A program made the position numbers and the translations under genes. A DNA stretch of 64,000 nt from Diphasiastrum complanatum (taxonomy: Eukaryota; Streptophyta; Lycopodiopsida; Lycopodiales; Lycopodiaceae). Positions 31,872-43,562 of this stretch are shown one piece after another. The notes below the pieces were generated by a model. The model searched no databases and was not told where the DNA came from. It saw only the letters and a program-made list of their open reading frames with translations. The stretch covers positions 48,444,052 through 48,508,051 of the forward strand of contig CM055097.1 in the NCBI GenBank assembly GCA_029204225.1. Direction: 5' to 3'. The stretch's first letter is position 1. Each line of letters begins with the position of its first letter.

Positions 31872-32656
31872 ATGCTAAGCATGCACTTTCCCTCTTCATG
31901 CAATGATTTGCCTTGGTCCACAAGTTTCCTATATAGGAAAAATGCGCCCTCCTACAACATAAGAAAATTCATATAGTTCCAACATATAGTTGGTAGCATG
32001 TAAAATTACCCCCTAGGGTCCCATGTACAACTTATGGGCCTACTCAAGGTTTTAAAACCTTTACAGTAAATTTTTATAATATTTACAAACTTGGTAAGAC
32101 TTTGAGAGAATACAACGCAAATTAAAATTGCGTGGTGCTAAAATACATGGTGAAATTGATCAAACTTAAACCATAACACCGGCTGCTCAATAGTAGGAAT
32201 ATCTTCTACCATATTAAATGTCTTCAGCTTCTTCAAACTTGCAAAGTTGAGATGTCCAAACCTTGCGTGCCACAATATAGAAGCAACAAGACATATAGAG
32301 GGAATTCGTCGCTCATAGGTATCCATAATGAATAAGCCAGCATGCATTGTTACCGAAACAATAATCAAGAGAGATCTTTTAGGATCCTTGACAAGACACT
32401 TATCTTCTTTGAACTCAACAACTAGTCCTTGCTTCAACATAGTTGAAACCGAAAGAAGATTCTTTTTTATTTCCGGTACTTTTCTTCACCATTAGGCAGA
32501 ATGATGGCTACAATTCCAATTCCATGAACAGAATAAGATGCATTATCCGCACATTGTACGGCCTAAATAACTAAATACCCATGGTTACACAAGTCTCGAC
32601 CTTTTGGGTCAAAGTAACCTATGGATTAACTTCAGAATAGTCATTTATTTCTAACA

Positions 32657-33500
32657 CGTGCGCTGCTGGTGTCACCTAGAAGATGGTCGACGTGATGTGC
32701 AACCCCTCATGGTAGGTCGGGTAGCTCGGGTCGCAATGTCTGATGCACTGTCTCTAATCTCTGTGTGTGAGGGCGCGTGTGTGCGCGTCATCATCATCAT
32801 CAGTGGTAGCCGTGGACTCTGGATCTCTGTCCGAGGTCTCCTCCTAGGGAAAAATGATGTGATCTGACACTGTGGTGCTGGATGACTTTGTAGATCTGTC
32901 TGACATAACTCCTGTCGAAATAGGAACATCTCCCATACCATAAGGGCGAGCAGCGTGGATCCTCATATGTCATGAGTAACGTAGTGTGACTGGCATGTCT
33001 CGGAATACGCAATGATATCTCCCTCTAATCTTGTAATAGATGGGGCATCGGACGATGAAATGCTCCTCAAACTCCACCTCATGTAGAGAACATAACTGAC
33101 AGATCCTCTCATCTCTAGAAATACCCTGGAAACGTTCGGCCTCAATCCCAAGTAAGTGTGAAGAGGTATGTAAGTGACCCTGTATGAACCTAAGGCTATG
33201 AGATAGTCCAAAAGCCAAATAATGTGGTAAAATTAAAAAATAGAGAACCCAACTGTATCCAATTCTAACAAATGAGTCCGATAATAGTCAGGCTTGACCC
33301 CTAAGTGGCCCCACCATACTCAATCCAAATATGCTCTATATAACACGCCTGATAAACTAGTGTGTACCCGACGGGCCCCTTCAAAATCCTCATAGGTACG
33401 CCTTTTATAGCGAAGCAAGCGATGGAGAGAACGGCGGGTGGAACAGAGGAGGTGTGGGGCGTGTATACGTGCGTGAGTTACAAGAGAGTGTTGGGACTGC
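32657..33500 (-). mobile_element. LINE copy L7, upstream piece right of copia A'
   Basis: C-terminal ORF2 on the minus strand with frameshifts: SLSGVLYRAYLD, PDYYRTHLLELDTVGF, GLSHSLRFIQGHLHTSSHLL and zinc knuckle CQLCSLHEVEFEEHFIVRC (33218-32970), then SQCQITSFF-like tail and acidic/His repeats to 32672. Interrupted at 32657 by the copia A' LTR stub. Confidence 0.82.
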
Positions 33501-34825
33501 ATTCATCATCAAACCAGGGAGGGTATGGGGGTTTAGTGGGTGTGGAATTTTTGGTTCTATCAGGTTTGGAAGGGAAGGGCAGAGAGGCAGCGGTGTGGAG
33601 TGATGTGGTGAGGAAGGAGGCTTGTGATTCTAATGGAACGTCATTCTAGAGATCCTTATAGAATCATGCTATCAAGGATCAATTTATCATTGTAAATAAA
33701 TCCAAAAATGCTCTAATAGTAGTTTATCTATAAGAAACTTCTATTGGTTAACTAGTTAAGGAGATTGACAAGACAAACTGATTATCATTGATAAATGCTT
33801 TACGCTTTAGGAGAAAAGACAATGCACATCCCAACGACATCTGTCTTGAAGAAGGAATCAATTACAAAAGAGGAGATTAGTTACAGGAGGTGATGATTAG
33901 TTAGGAAAATAGGAGATAATCCTTCTTGTGATGTAATTTGTTTCTTTTGATACTAATGAAATGTTAGCGAGGAAACATGGTCAAGGTAGCTAAATCTATA
34001 TATCTGGTAGGTGTGCAGGCAAAGTGAGTGTTGCTCGTAGCACTCTTTGTTTTCTCCTATGTTTTGGTTGCATCAGAAGTTTCTCTAATTTTAGGTGCCT
34101 TCCCATTTCGGTGGATGGAGTAAGCTTGTCACATTGATTGTTCTCAGCCCAACATGTTTCTGGTTTGCATGTATCTCTATTTGTGATTGAACAGATTAAT
34201 ATAGCCTTGTGCAATGTTATTTTTGCCTCTTTCAATACAATACACATACATAGATGACTCATAACAAGACAGTCTATGAGTCTCATTAAAGCATCCTTTC
34301 TTTCGAAAATGCCACGAGCCACATAACTATCAAATATCTAGAGTGCCTTCAATAATTGAGATTTGTTTGATACAATTTTATATTTAATCGTAAATCGAAT
34401 TATTCTCCACCAACAAACTATTCTCCACCAATTTTCTGTTTGTTGTTTGTATTTACATCTTTGTCAATATCTAACAAATAGAAGGCATTATGTGCTGGTT
34501 GAAATGAGTCTTTTATAGACTCCCATACACTAGTTTCACCTACTCTCAGCCCACTTAGTATTGTCTACTTCGCAAGTGGTCACAAACAATGTCACCAATT
34601 GCAAAGCCTTCGGTGATATGCTAATGAGATAGTTTCCCACCATCATTTCACCTCCACGCATTGTCCATTACACAATATAAGCCATCTATGCTGGTTGTCA
34701 TAGATCACTGCTACTACTACATCCCTGTTCACTTTCATTATAGGAAAGCAACATGTGCTTGCCTTTTTCCATATCTATAGTCACTTGGAAATAAAGAAGT
34801 TCGCACCTATACAATTTTCTTCTCA
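33501..34825. other. Intron sequence, no gene recognised
   Basis: AT-rich. A G-rich plus-strand stretch (33420-33640) may be decayed LINE or unknown. Short ORFs here have no recognisable family. Confidence 0.4.
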
Positions 34826-35095
34826 CTTGATACTATAGCACTTGTTGCTTGTGCGCTACGAGAGATGCAAGATGGCTCCTAACTACGAGCTCCTTAACAT
34901 ATAGTTCAGCCAAACAAGATTTGATGACAAGCTGTGGCAGCAGGCGAGTAGGTAATCAGAATGTTGCATCCAATTTATGTGGTCCTTTGCCTATGAGATT
35001 GTTTGGGCAACATCATGTGAATCATCTTAAGGTTCATTGGACTGATTACGGAGGACCTTCCACAGCCCCTGCAAGTAAACTACAATTCTGTTAGC
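34826..35095 (+). pseudogene. Possible hAT transposase fragment
   Basis: Shifted frames read REMQDGS..., DDKLWQQA and RMLHPIYVVL, resembling the segment downstream of DUF659 in plant hAT transposases (WxxA... VxPLYxVLRxxD). Only short motifs agree, and no termini were found. Confidence 0.35.
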
Positions 35096-35324
35096 TTTTT
35101 TCATAAAATTCATGTGTAATTTTACTTGTTCACAACTTGTCTAATGCAATCCTTCGTTTGTGACTACACAATGGTACAGACTCAAAGACTTTGTTGAAGA
35201 AGTGGGAGAAGCTTCAATAGCCTATGCAATTGCACACTTGCTCTACCCACTTGCACATCCAAATGTTGTGAGAGCAACACAAAGCTCTAGATTCATTTCA
35301 TTATTTGGAGGGCATAGATCTTAG

Positions 35325-35577
35325 TAGGGAGAGAAAGAAAGAAGCAAGCTTTTATTAATGTCTTTTTCATGCCAAAAGGCACATACGATCCTGTCGTAGT
35401 AAAAACATCTCTTTGACAATGAGTGCAGTGTATATATTTGATAAGACGAAAAATGGCATCAAGTTGTGGTGGTGGAACTACAAACTCTGCTAGAATGATT
35501 TGATGTGGGACGGAGGGCTTAGCCCATATCATACGTGATAGCATAAGGATCTACAAGCGTGAGATATTGGCACAGTC
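35325..35577 (-). mobile_element. LINE copy L8, short internally deleted minus-strand copy
   Basis: Tail GAAAGAAAGAAG at 35331-35345, rc 3' end ACATTAATAAAAG with hairpin GTGCCTTTTGGCAT. It then jumps to ORF2 sequence MLSRMIWAKPSVPHQIILAE at 35544-35470. The zinc-knuckle part is deleted. Confidence 0.82.
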
Positions 35578-35599
35578 AAAGAGACAGACAAACAGACGG

Positions 35600-35815
35600 A
35601 GAGGCAGAGAGAGAGAAAGCTTTATTGATATCTTTTGATGCCAAAAAGGCATATAAGAGACGATACATGTCAATTTTGTATAATGAAAAATTGCGGGAGC
35701 GTAAACAAATGTTTCTAAAACTATTAAAACATATAGAAAATCTACAACTAAGGGCATAAAAAACCTGGAATAAAATATAGACATAAATAAAAGTGATATT
35801 GCTGAAACATGTCAT
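35600..35815 (-). mobile_element. LINE copy L9, 3' end only
   Basis: GA-rich tail at about 35600-35619, then rc ATATCAATAAAGC and hairpin ATGCCTTTTTGGCAT, and an AT-rich 3' UTR. It lies 23 bp from the upstream edge of L8, again end to end and in the same orientation. Confidence 0.78.
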
Positions 35816-35817
35816 CA

Positions 35818-35945
35818 GGTCCATATATTATGAGATTAGAGGGAGATTCTTTTGCCTCTTTAGAGAATCTCTACTCACACTACGCTCTCTCGTCACATAT
35901 GTGGATCCACGCAGTGTCGCTCTCTCATGACATGTTACTACTTCG
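35818..35945 (+). pseudogene. LINE ORF2 C-terminal fragment, plus strand
   Basis: Reads YYEIRGRFFCLFRESLLTL and TYVDPRSVALS, the segment just after the zinc knuckle, opposite in orientation to L8 and L9. Confidence 0.65.
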
Positions 35946-37565
35946 GAGCAGCAGTTGCAAGGTACAGTAGCAAAGTCATACCTCACAGTAATCTGCCTGT
36001 CTCAATAGCCAACTGCTGTGAGGAGACTCTGAATTGTCCCAAAGCTATGAAGCATAGGGAGAGGTCATTCTATAGGTGATAGAGATGCATACTCGAATGC
36101 TTATTGACCAAACACCATGAGGCTAGATTAAAGTCAATGACTTGGCAACCATTTTCAATAAACCTATTCCCCATTGAGGAAACTAGTCTCTTGCATCCTC
36201 ACTCAAGACTAATCAACGTTCATGTCTGAGAGCAGATGTAGCAGCTTGCCACTTACTCACATGACGAGGAGCAAGTTATCAGTTCAATGGTGTGAGAGAT
36301 CGGTGTTTTGCAACAGCGATTTGAGGCTTGTTTGGCACCTCAAAAATCTGACAAAGCCGATTGGAAGGAAATCTGGATGCATACCTGTTGCAAATGCATC
36401 TATGGTTCCACTTTCACCTACTCCATGAAGGTTGACAAAGATTTTATTCAAACATTTTACTAGGTGCATCACATAGCAGTAGAAGGTAAGGGGGCTAGCA
36501 AATGGTGTGGCAAAGTCTCTATAGACATAAAATGGCATCCTTTTATGTCAGTTCCTAGGATATATATTTTCCAACGAAGCACAAATAAAACAATAGGGTG
36601 TTACTTGTTGTGATCTTTCATCGACTAGCTTCCCTATGTCTCACATTTACAAAGGGAGCAGGTTCTTGGTAAGGATGACATCAAGTAGGAGTTCAATCAA
36701 CTGAACACATGGCCGTAACTTAAAAAACTCTAATTTGGGCGCTAGACAATATTGAACAGGCTTGTAGGGCATCCATTATGCTTAGGTAATCATTGGAGAG
36801 TAGAGTAAGCTTTCAGCTTTGATCCTTGGCATACTGGTTTAGTTAGTTGGTACAAAAATGTTGTTGGTTTATTTTTTTCAAATGCATTCCCATTCCGTAT
36901 TATTGTAATCTTAGTCGCCAATAGAGGCAAAGGCAGATCACCAAGTAATGATAATGAGGAAAATATTGTGGCTGAAACTTTGTTCTAGCTCCATATGTGG
37001 CTTTGTGTTGCATTTGGAAGGTAGCTAGTCTAAGGAAGGATCCAGGAATCAATGTCAAGTTGTACTTAGTAGACTTCTGATTCCAAGACTACAATTTTGT
37101 AATGCATTGTTATGTATGGCCCACACATGTTTCTACGGTTTTGAGACGTAACATTATATATCCAATCACGTTCAGCTATTTATTATCTCTTTGTAGCTAT
37201 CATGGATTTCATTGATGCCCTTTTGAATATCAAACATTTACTATTTCGCAAGTTGAATGTTTGATAGAAAGAGTACAGATTATATATTAAGATTTTGTTG
37301 TCAACTTCTAGCTTGTTGATGTTTGTTTGCTAACCATCAAGAATAATGGATGACTTTGTAGTTCTCAATGATGTTTAGGGTCAAGGTTGTTTGAAAAGTG
37401 TTAATTTTCAACATTTAGCAATTATTTTGGCAGGTTGATCCCTTGTTAATATAATTCTCAATGAGACTCAAAGAAAAGCAACCATGTATTAAGGTGGTCA
37501 ACCAAGCAGTAAGACAGACAATATCTGCAAATGACAAGGCTAGTGAAGGAAAAAAACAATCTCAC
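35946..37565. other. Intron upstream region before exon e; nothing recognised
   Basis: AT-rich, with no clear gene or transposon. A minus-strand ORF at 36538-36284 has no recognisable family. Confidence 0.45.
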
Positions 37566-37653
37566 CTTGAACTATGGTGCTCATGGGAAGGAAGCCATTG
37601 GTAGCAGCAATTAATTCTCTATCCACAACCTTTGTCAATGGAGTCTCTACGAA
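37566..37653 (-). CDS. NQR: NQR-like gene, exon e: SDR substrate-loop region
   Basis: The exon has 88 nt, 29 codons plus one base. It reads FVETPLTKVVDRELI... FLPMSTIVQ, the post-PE loop (ET/DT-L pattern) of SDRs that covers the substrate. It follows exon d in phase 0. The acceptor is TTAACAG; the donor is GTGAGA. It sits alone between a 6.1 kb and a 12.1 kb intron. Confidence 0.88.
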
Positions 37654-40239
37654 CTGTTAAAAAGCAGGTATAAGTTGAATAATTTAGGTGCATTCAATAA
37701 ACACAAATATGAAATATACAAACACTTACCACAAAGGTGGACAAAGAACATAGTTGAACCTATGAAACTCCATGACATATTGAGTCCTCATGCCTTGGCA
37801 GAATAGAATTTAAAGTACATCACCATACCAAATTTGAAGACTTAAAAGACAACATATACATCATAGCAGATTTTTGCTCTCAAATCCATATTGATAAGGC
37901 AAAATCTAGGAGAGGGGGTTTATTGTTGTTTTGTTCATTTCACAAACGCCTTCAACTTTGTGTCGTGTCACATGTTGATCTAGAGACTAGGCAATCTTGG
38001 TTTATCCGTAGATCGACACTGACTATTATGGCACTATATGAGAGGGCATAGGTGGCTTCAGGAGAGATGAGGGGATATCTTGACAAGTGGATAGCACTAT
38101 TGGTGTGGAGCAAGGTTGTTCATTTCAACCTACATTATTTGGACTCTATATTGATGAGCTAGATGTCACGTATATAAAATGTTGGTAATTTAATTATGAG
38201 GCCCTCATAAGTGTCAATCATTAATACCAAAATAACTAAGTAGACCCCTATTATACATTGAATTAAATTCAAGGGTCCTACTTAATTGTACATTCTATGT
38301 TAACTTTACATGGTAGTAGAAGATTCTAGAAATTCCTATTATGATTAGAGTAGAGTAATCTAAAATGTTCAGCTTCTAGAATTTTCTTAAAAAAAATTTA
38401 AAATAGAGAGTAGGATCTATTTTTAGTAGAACACTCCAAGAGAGAGAGTGAATCTACATGAGCAAATTTTGTACAATCTATTAGGAGAACTAATAGTTCT
38501 TGAGAGGATAATGACCAAAACAGAATGGAGAAAGGTTCAGATCAGAAAATCGCTTTACAGAAGCTTGAGACATCATTTAGATGTTCAGTAGATTTGATTT
38601 TCTATCATGTTCTTCTATTTTCTTTGTATTTTCAAGAAAATGAAGATTTCTTTCACAAAATCCATCATACACTGACTATCTAATGTTTCCGTTTGATTCA
38701 TTTCTTAAGTACTATCCCAATAGTATGTAAATAATATTCAGACATCAATACTTATCTCACATGTGTGAGAATCAATCATCATTTTACTTTTTACAAGATT
38801 TTGTGAAGGATTTCACATTTTTATCCACAATTTTTTGGTGAATGATCCAATTAAGTTCTGTAAAGTGGAGATAGGGCGATTTATACTCTACCAGGACTAT
38901 TTTGTGTCACACAGGTCATGCCACGCGTCAGTATGATACTTGTCCAACGTGAATAGGCTGATACAGAAACAGAAAACTGACCAAAAATCAGTATACAGTC
39001 TTCTGTAGTGATTTTTATGATTTTTATCTCACATTACTATCACTATCTTCAACTACAAAGCAAAGGGACAAGTCTGACGATTGAATAATAGGAGCAATGG
39101 TAAGGGCTATATGTTAAGGTCCATTGACGTAAAGAAGACATGAAAAAGGTGTATGCCAACATATGAAAGAGAGAAAATGTCCGAAAACTAAAAATTGAGA
39201 ATTCAAACAGCCTAACCTTCAGACATCAAAGTAATAGAGTATAAAGTACGTCAGAAACACCTTATTATAGGAAGAAAATCAACACCCAAATTTCCTAAAA
39301 TGATGAAGTTTCAAAAACTAGAGAAAACCAAAATCTATAAAAGTGAAATTGCATACTTCCAAATGATGAGCTATAAAGAAGAATACAAGCACCATAATGC
39401 AGGAAGAGGGGTGCTGTAAAAGGCTTTAGAAACTGACCTAAAAAGTATAAGACAAAATAGTTTCAAAAGTTGGTGAAACTTGAAAATTAGTTAGTGGACT
39501 TCTAGACATCATAATCAAAAGGTGTAAAGTGGAATGCAAGTGCCACTACATCTTGCAGTAACTTTTTCATGGTATCAGAAGTGAAATGGCTATAGCAAGA
39601 GCTAATAATAAGAGCAATTCTTCAAGCAGATCCAAGCATACAACAGAGGACAGAAAAAATGTAGTGCAAAGATTGGATGGAAATAGAAATTTAGAGACTA
39701 AACTTCCATCCACACATCCAAATCAAGATTTTTGAAGAAACAAAAGCACTGTAATGTAGGACGATCAATCAATATGAACATCTCTACAAAAATCCCCAAA
39801 AATGACAGGCAATGACTACTTCAGAAACTAGCAAAAGTGGATCTTCTGATGTTCTATTTTCTGTAACACGCAATGACAAAAAAATGAAGTCTTTTAGCGC
39901 CTAGCCACAAGGAGTCTGAAAATGCAAATGGAGCACATTTGAATACTACAAAGAAAACTAGAGCTAAAAACAGCAAAGAGTTTCTCCCCAAATCAAGAAC
40001 TAACACAAAGTAAAATCATATGCTCTACAGACATGAACGTTGTAACAGTTGGCATCCTACCCTCTTAGCCTAGGAAAATGCTTTGATATAAAGCTATGGA
40101 TAGACATCCCATAAGTGGTAAATTCACGATCACATAAGCAATCTTGACCGAAGCCAACGTACAGTAGTTAAGTAATGAGCATCTTGAAAACAGAGGGCCG
40201 ACAACATGATTTCGGACCTTCACATTTTTTCCCTTTATG
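37654..40239 (+). other. Intron sequence with one LINE RT fragment
   Basis: Mostly AT-rich and unrecognised. At about 37960-38175 the plus strand gives pieces such as TIMALYERA and GVEQGC...QPTLFGLYIDELD across frameshifts, the LINE RT segment GVKQGCPLSPTLF-x-LYIDxLE. This segment is missing from the 57-59 kb LINE. Confidence 0.6.
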
Positions 40240-40660
40240 CCTTAAAAAGCACCTTCTTTTTTTTTGCCTTCTTCACCCTTTTTCGTACCTTCACAAAAAA
40301 TGCAACACATTGACCAGAATGACTTAGAAACCATTTCTGGACCACCTTCGCCTTTTCCGCCTCTTTGCAAAAAAAGCGACAAAGTACCCAGAATGCCTTA
40401 AAACCAGTTTAAGGCACCTTCGCCTTTTTCGGTTTAGGGTTTAGAATCTAATCTAAGGCACTTTTTCGCCTTCTTCACTGTCTTAAAACTAAGGCACCTT
40501 CGCCTTCTTCGTTGCCTTTAGTCTAAGGCACCTTCGCCTTCTTTGTTGTCTTCAGTATAAGGCACTTTCGACTTTTTCTCCTTTTTCGGCTTCTTCGCTG
40601 CCTTAAATCTAAGGGCACCTTCAGGATTTGCATACCTTCAGTCTAATGGGCACCTTCGAG
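40240..40660. repeat. Imperfect minisatellite of AAGGCACCTTCGCCTTCTTC units
   Basis: About eight to ten units of roughly 35-45 bp with cores CTAAGGCACCTTCGCCTT and TTCGTTGCCTT, degrading leftwards into CTTTTT-rich variants. It abuts the 3' truncation of copia D, whose reading frame runs into its right edge. Confidence 0.85.
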
Positions 40661-41963
40661 TGGGCGCAACATCATAGGTGGTCTTTTCATCAAAACGAAC
40701 ATCACGACTCACTATGATTTTATTAGTATCCATATTAAACAACCTATAGCCCTTGCTTTCGCTACTATAGCCAACAAATATGCATTTAACTCCTTGATCA
40801 TCAAGCTTGGTTCTTAGCTTATCGGGAATGAAAGCATAAGTCGTGCAACCAAAGATGCGTAAGTGAGAAACAGTAGGCTTCTTACCATACCAAACTTCAT
40901 AAGGAGTTAATATCTTCAAGGCTTTAGTAGGACACCGATTACTAATGTAAGCCGCCGTTATAATCGCTTCAGCCCAAAACTTGTGAGGTAGGCCCTTTGC
41001 CTTGAGCATGCATCGAGCCATCTCCATGATAGAGCGATTCTTTCTTTCGGCAACACCATTTTGTTGAGGTGTGTAAGGAGTTGTCATTTGATGATGGATA
41101 CCTTTGCTTTGAAGATAAGTACCGAACGTATTCTTTATATATTCCCCTCCTCGGTCGGTACGTAAGATCTTCAAAGAGTGCCCAAACTGGTTTCCTATCA
41201 TTGCTAGAAAATCCTTAAAGCGTTGAAAAACTTCAGATTTTGCCTTCATAGGATAAATCCATGTAAATCTTGAAAGGTCATCAATAAAAGTAACAAAGTA
41301 CTTACACCTTCCAATGGATTTGGTCCTCATTGGACCACATACATCACTATGAACCAAATCAAATTTGCCATTAACTCTAATAGTTCCATCAATTGGAAAA
41401 GCTTGCCTTTGAAATTTTCCAAGTATGCATCCTTCGCATACATGTCCTTCGGGATGCTCAATATTAGGAATGTCTTCAACCACATTGAATCTCTTCAACA
41501 TCTTCAAGCTAGCAAAGTTGAGATGTCCAAACCTAGCATGCCATAATTCAGCCAAATCCAAAGAATGTGAACTTGATGCAACAAGACAAAAAGATGATGA
41601 AGCTCTTCGCTCATAGGTATCCATAAGGAACAATCCACCACGTAATGTTCCCGAAGCAATGATCATAAGAGATCTCTTTGGGTCTTTGATAAGACACTTG
41701 TCTTCTTTGAATTCCACAACCAATCCTCGGTTCATAATTGTAGACACCGAAATGAGATTCTTTTTTATTTTTGGAACATAAAGTACATTACAAATGTACT
41801 TCTCCTCACCATTGGGTAAGATAATGGGGATCACTCCAATACCTTTGATAGGATAACAGGGTTTATCAACACCTTGAACTTTGCTTCCATCATGCACTTT
41901 TACAAGCTTTGTGAAGACTTCTTTGTGATAAGTCATATGGCGTGTGGCACCACTATCAATCAC
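40638..41963 (-). CDS. Copia D protease-integrase open frame (441 codons)
   Basis: Starts at MIDSGATRHMTYHKE with an intact D-S-G-A protease site. The pre-integrase zinc region HARFGHLN... CEGCILGK follows, then the integrase core with D in LVHSDVCGPM, D in LRTDRGGEY and E in NGVAERKNRSIMEMAR, and KFWAEAIITAAYISNRCPTK. It ends KIIVSRDVRF and runs into the minisatellite. It is the best-kept copia coding block in the window, but it has no RT and lacks a natural end. Confidence 0.92.
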   Translation of the reverse strand: MIDSGATRHMTYHKEVFTKLVKVHDGSKVQGVDKPCYPIKGIGVIPIILPNGEEKYICNVLYVPKIKKNLISVSTIMNRGLVVEFKEDKCLIKDPKRSLMIIASGTLRGGLFLMDTYERRASSSFCLVASSSHSLDLAELWHARFGHLNFASLKMLKRFNVVEDIPNIEHPEGHVCEGCILGKFQRQAFPIDGTIRVNGKFDLVHSDVCGPMRTKSIGRCKYFVTFIDDLSRFTWIYPMKAKSEVFQRFKDFLAMIGNQFGHSLKILRTDRGGEYIKNTFGTYLQSKGIHHQMTTPYTPQQNGVAERKNRSIMEMARCMLKAKGLPHKFWAEAIITAAYISNRCPTKALKILTPYEVWYGKKPTVSHLRIFGCTTYAFIPDKLRTKLDDQGVKCIFVGYSSESKGYRLFNMDTNKIIVSRDVRFDEKTTYDVAPTRRCPLD

Positions 41964-41990
41964 CCAATCAATAGATGAAAAAACAGCAAC

Positions 41991-42900
41991 TTATAAAGCT
42001 AAAGATGAGCTGTTTTCTGCTGAAAAACCAGCAAGATTTGAAGTGGCAAAAATCTCGCCTTGAAGAGAGATGAGATTATTAGGTGACAAAAGCATAATCA
42101 TTATTGAAAAGATTATCCTCCTTTCCAATTTTTGTTCCAAAGTAATGATTGCGGTACTTGTATCGTTACCTTTCTCTTTTTCCTTTGCAAGCCTCTTCTT
42201 ACATTCTTTGATGTGATGCCCAAACTTCTTGCAATAGTGGCACTTACCCTTCTTCTTGGAGCCTTGATCTTGAGCTTCCTTAGATTTTTGATCATCTTTG
42301 GAAGTTTTGAAAGAAGGCTTCCCTTTCCAATTGCCTTTGCCTTTGCCTTTTGCAAAGAAAGCTTGATCTTCTTGTTCACCAAAGTTGATCCTTGTTTGCT
42401 CTTCTTGAAGAAGTAAGCCAACAAGTTCGTCGAAGGAGATTTGTTGTCCCCTAAGAGAAATGCTCAATGATGACACAAATGGAAGGTAAGAATTAGGAAG
42501 AGAGTTGAGAGTAATAGATACAAATTGTGAGTTCTCAATCACCTCATCAATACTAAGAAGCTCCTCTCGAAGATCCTTGATCCTTGTCAAGTGGTTTGTA
42601 AGCAAATCACCTTCTTGCATCTTCAAGATAGAAAGTTAATTTCGAAGATATACCACTTTTGCCGCATTCTTTACTTGAAACATCTTTGCAAGAGTCTCCC
42701 AAGCACTTTTGGAAGTCTTTCATGATCTAATATGTGGCAGGATAGATCTCTTCACTGATAATGCAATGACGGAATGTGCTTGTGCATCTCGTCAATCCCA
42801 CTTCTTTTGCTCATCATAAGACACAACCGTTGATGATGAAGTAGTTGCTCTAGTTGGTGTAATAGGTGCCAAGGTAGGCGGCCTCTCTTCGTTACCATTA
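41991..42900 (-). pseudogene. Copia D gag
   Basis: Upstream part broken by stops but readable (RDAQAHSVIALSVKRSILP, SKSAWETLAKMF). 42626-41991 is open: MQEGDLLTNHLTRIKDLREE, LPNSYLPFVSSLS, a Lys-rich stretch, and zinc knuckle CHYCKKFGHHIKEC (C-x2-C-x4-H-x4-C). Confidence 0.9.
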
Positions 42901-43159
42901 ACTATGTCAAGTTGCGGTACTTAATGTCACAATTAGGCCTAGTGGACCCATGAGTCCCTACCAAGTTAATTTCATACTAACTTAGCTAACTCTAAGTTTA
43001 GTAGGCCTAATATAATAAATGACCATGGTTACACAACACTCGACCTTTTGGGTCAAAGTAACCTATGGTAAAATATCATTTCCATTTCTAGATTCTAACA
43101 CATTGGAAATCACTAGATAAGAAATGGGAACACACTTCCATGGATTCATATGTTGGAAT

Positions 43160-43562
43160 CGTAGTTGCACTAACGAATCCCAAATCACAATTCATATAGC
43201 GATCTGAATCGTGACCCCTGAATCGCTGGGGGTTTTCGCAAAAAAATAAAAATTCATAAATTTATTCAATATGGGTATCAGTGGAAAGAAATAATATAGA
43301 GGATTAACAGTAAATGCGTTCGGTAGTTTCAGCCTACTTTTAGGTTCAATTTCAGCACATTGTACGTCCAATTCCAGTACATTTCAGGTCAAAGGATAAA
43401 GAGTGAATGTGTTTCTAGTGTTTCGGCCTACTTGCAGGTTCAATTTCAGCATATTATAGGTACATTTCAGGTCAAAAAAAATTCCGAGCAAAAAAAATTA
43501 AAATAAATAAATAAATAAAATTTGCGATTCATTGAACCGAATCGTGATTTGCTGCAACTACG
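43160..43562. mobile_element. hAT-type MITE with perfect 8-bp target duplication
   Basis: 403 bp bounded by perfect 10-bp inverted repeats CGTAGTTGCA / TGCAACTACG, with further imperfect symmetry (AAATCACxATTC and GAATCG on both sides). The 8-bp duplication GTTGGAAT occurs at 43152-43159 and 43563-43570. The interior has a tandem imperfect repeat (TTCGG...GCCTACTT...AGGTTCAATTTCAGCA, twice at about 43318-43475). No coding capacity. An 8-bp duplication is diagnostic of hAT-superfamily transposition. Confidence 0.92.

Larger units (their letters stand above)
29204..32178 (-). mobile_element. Copia element B nested in copia A'
   Basis: Bounded by the 5-bp duplication CCGGC at 29199-29203 and 32179-32183, with TG/CA termini (TGTTATAG left, CATAACA right). 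Interior on the minus strand: gag 31871-31052, protease about 30992-30790, pre-integrase about 30831-30580, integrase 30552-29850, partial RT 29850-29471. RT core and RNase H are absent. The two ends do not align as full LTRs and no primer site was found, so one or both LTRs are truncated. Confidence 0.88.
26409..32656 (-). mobile_element. Copia element A', deleted and carrying nested copia B
   Basis: The same family as copia A. The 3' LTR is 26409-26856, with RNase H and RT remnants to about 28038 and integrase 28035-29198. Copia B interrupts at 29204-32178. Beyond it the pre-integrase part (32184-32560) joins a 90-bp stub of the 5' LTR (32567-32656), so the rest of that LTR, gag and protease are deleted. 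Flanking 5-mers (AGTGT and CGTGC on the plus strand) match only partly. LINE sequence lies on both outer sides. Confidence 0.88.
40638..43100 (-). mobile_element. Copia element D, partial
   Basis: A minus-strand copia: 5' LTR stub about 42920-43100 (TGTTAGAATCTAG..., sharing GGTTACTTTGACCCAAAAGG with the copia A LTR), gag remnant to 41991, then protease-integrase 41963-40638. RT, RNase H and 3' LTR are missing; the element stops at the minisatellite. Sense to the host gene in the intron between exons d and e. Confidence 0.88.

Noticed and set aside
36222-36538. ORFs on both strands near 36.3 kb as a host gene
   Set aside because: Neither translation shows recognisable motifs, and no splice-compatible neighbours were found.
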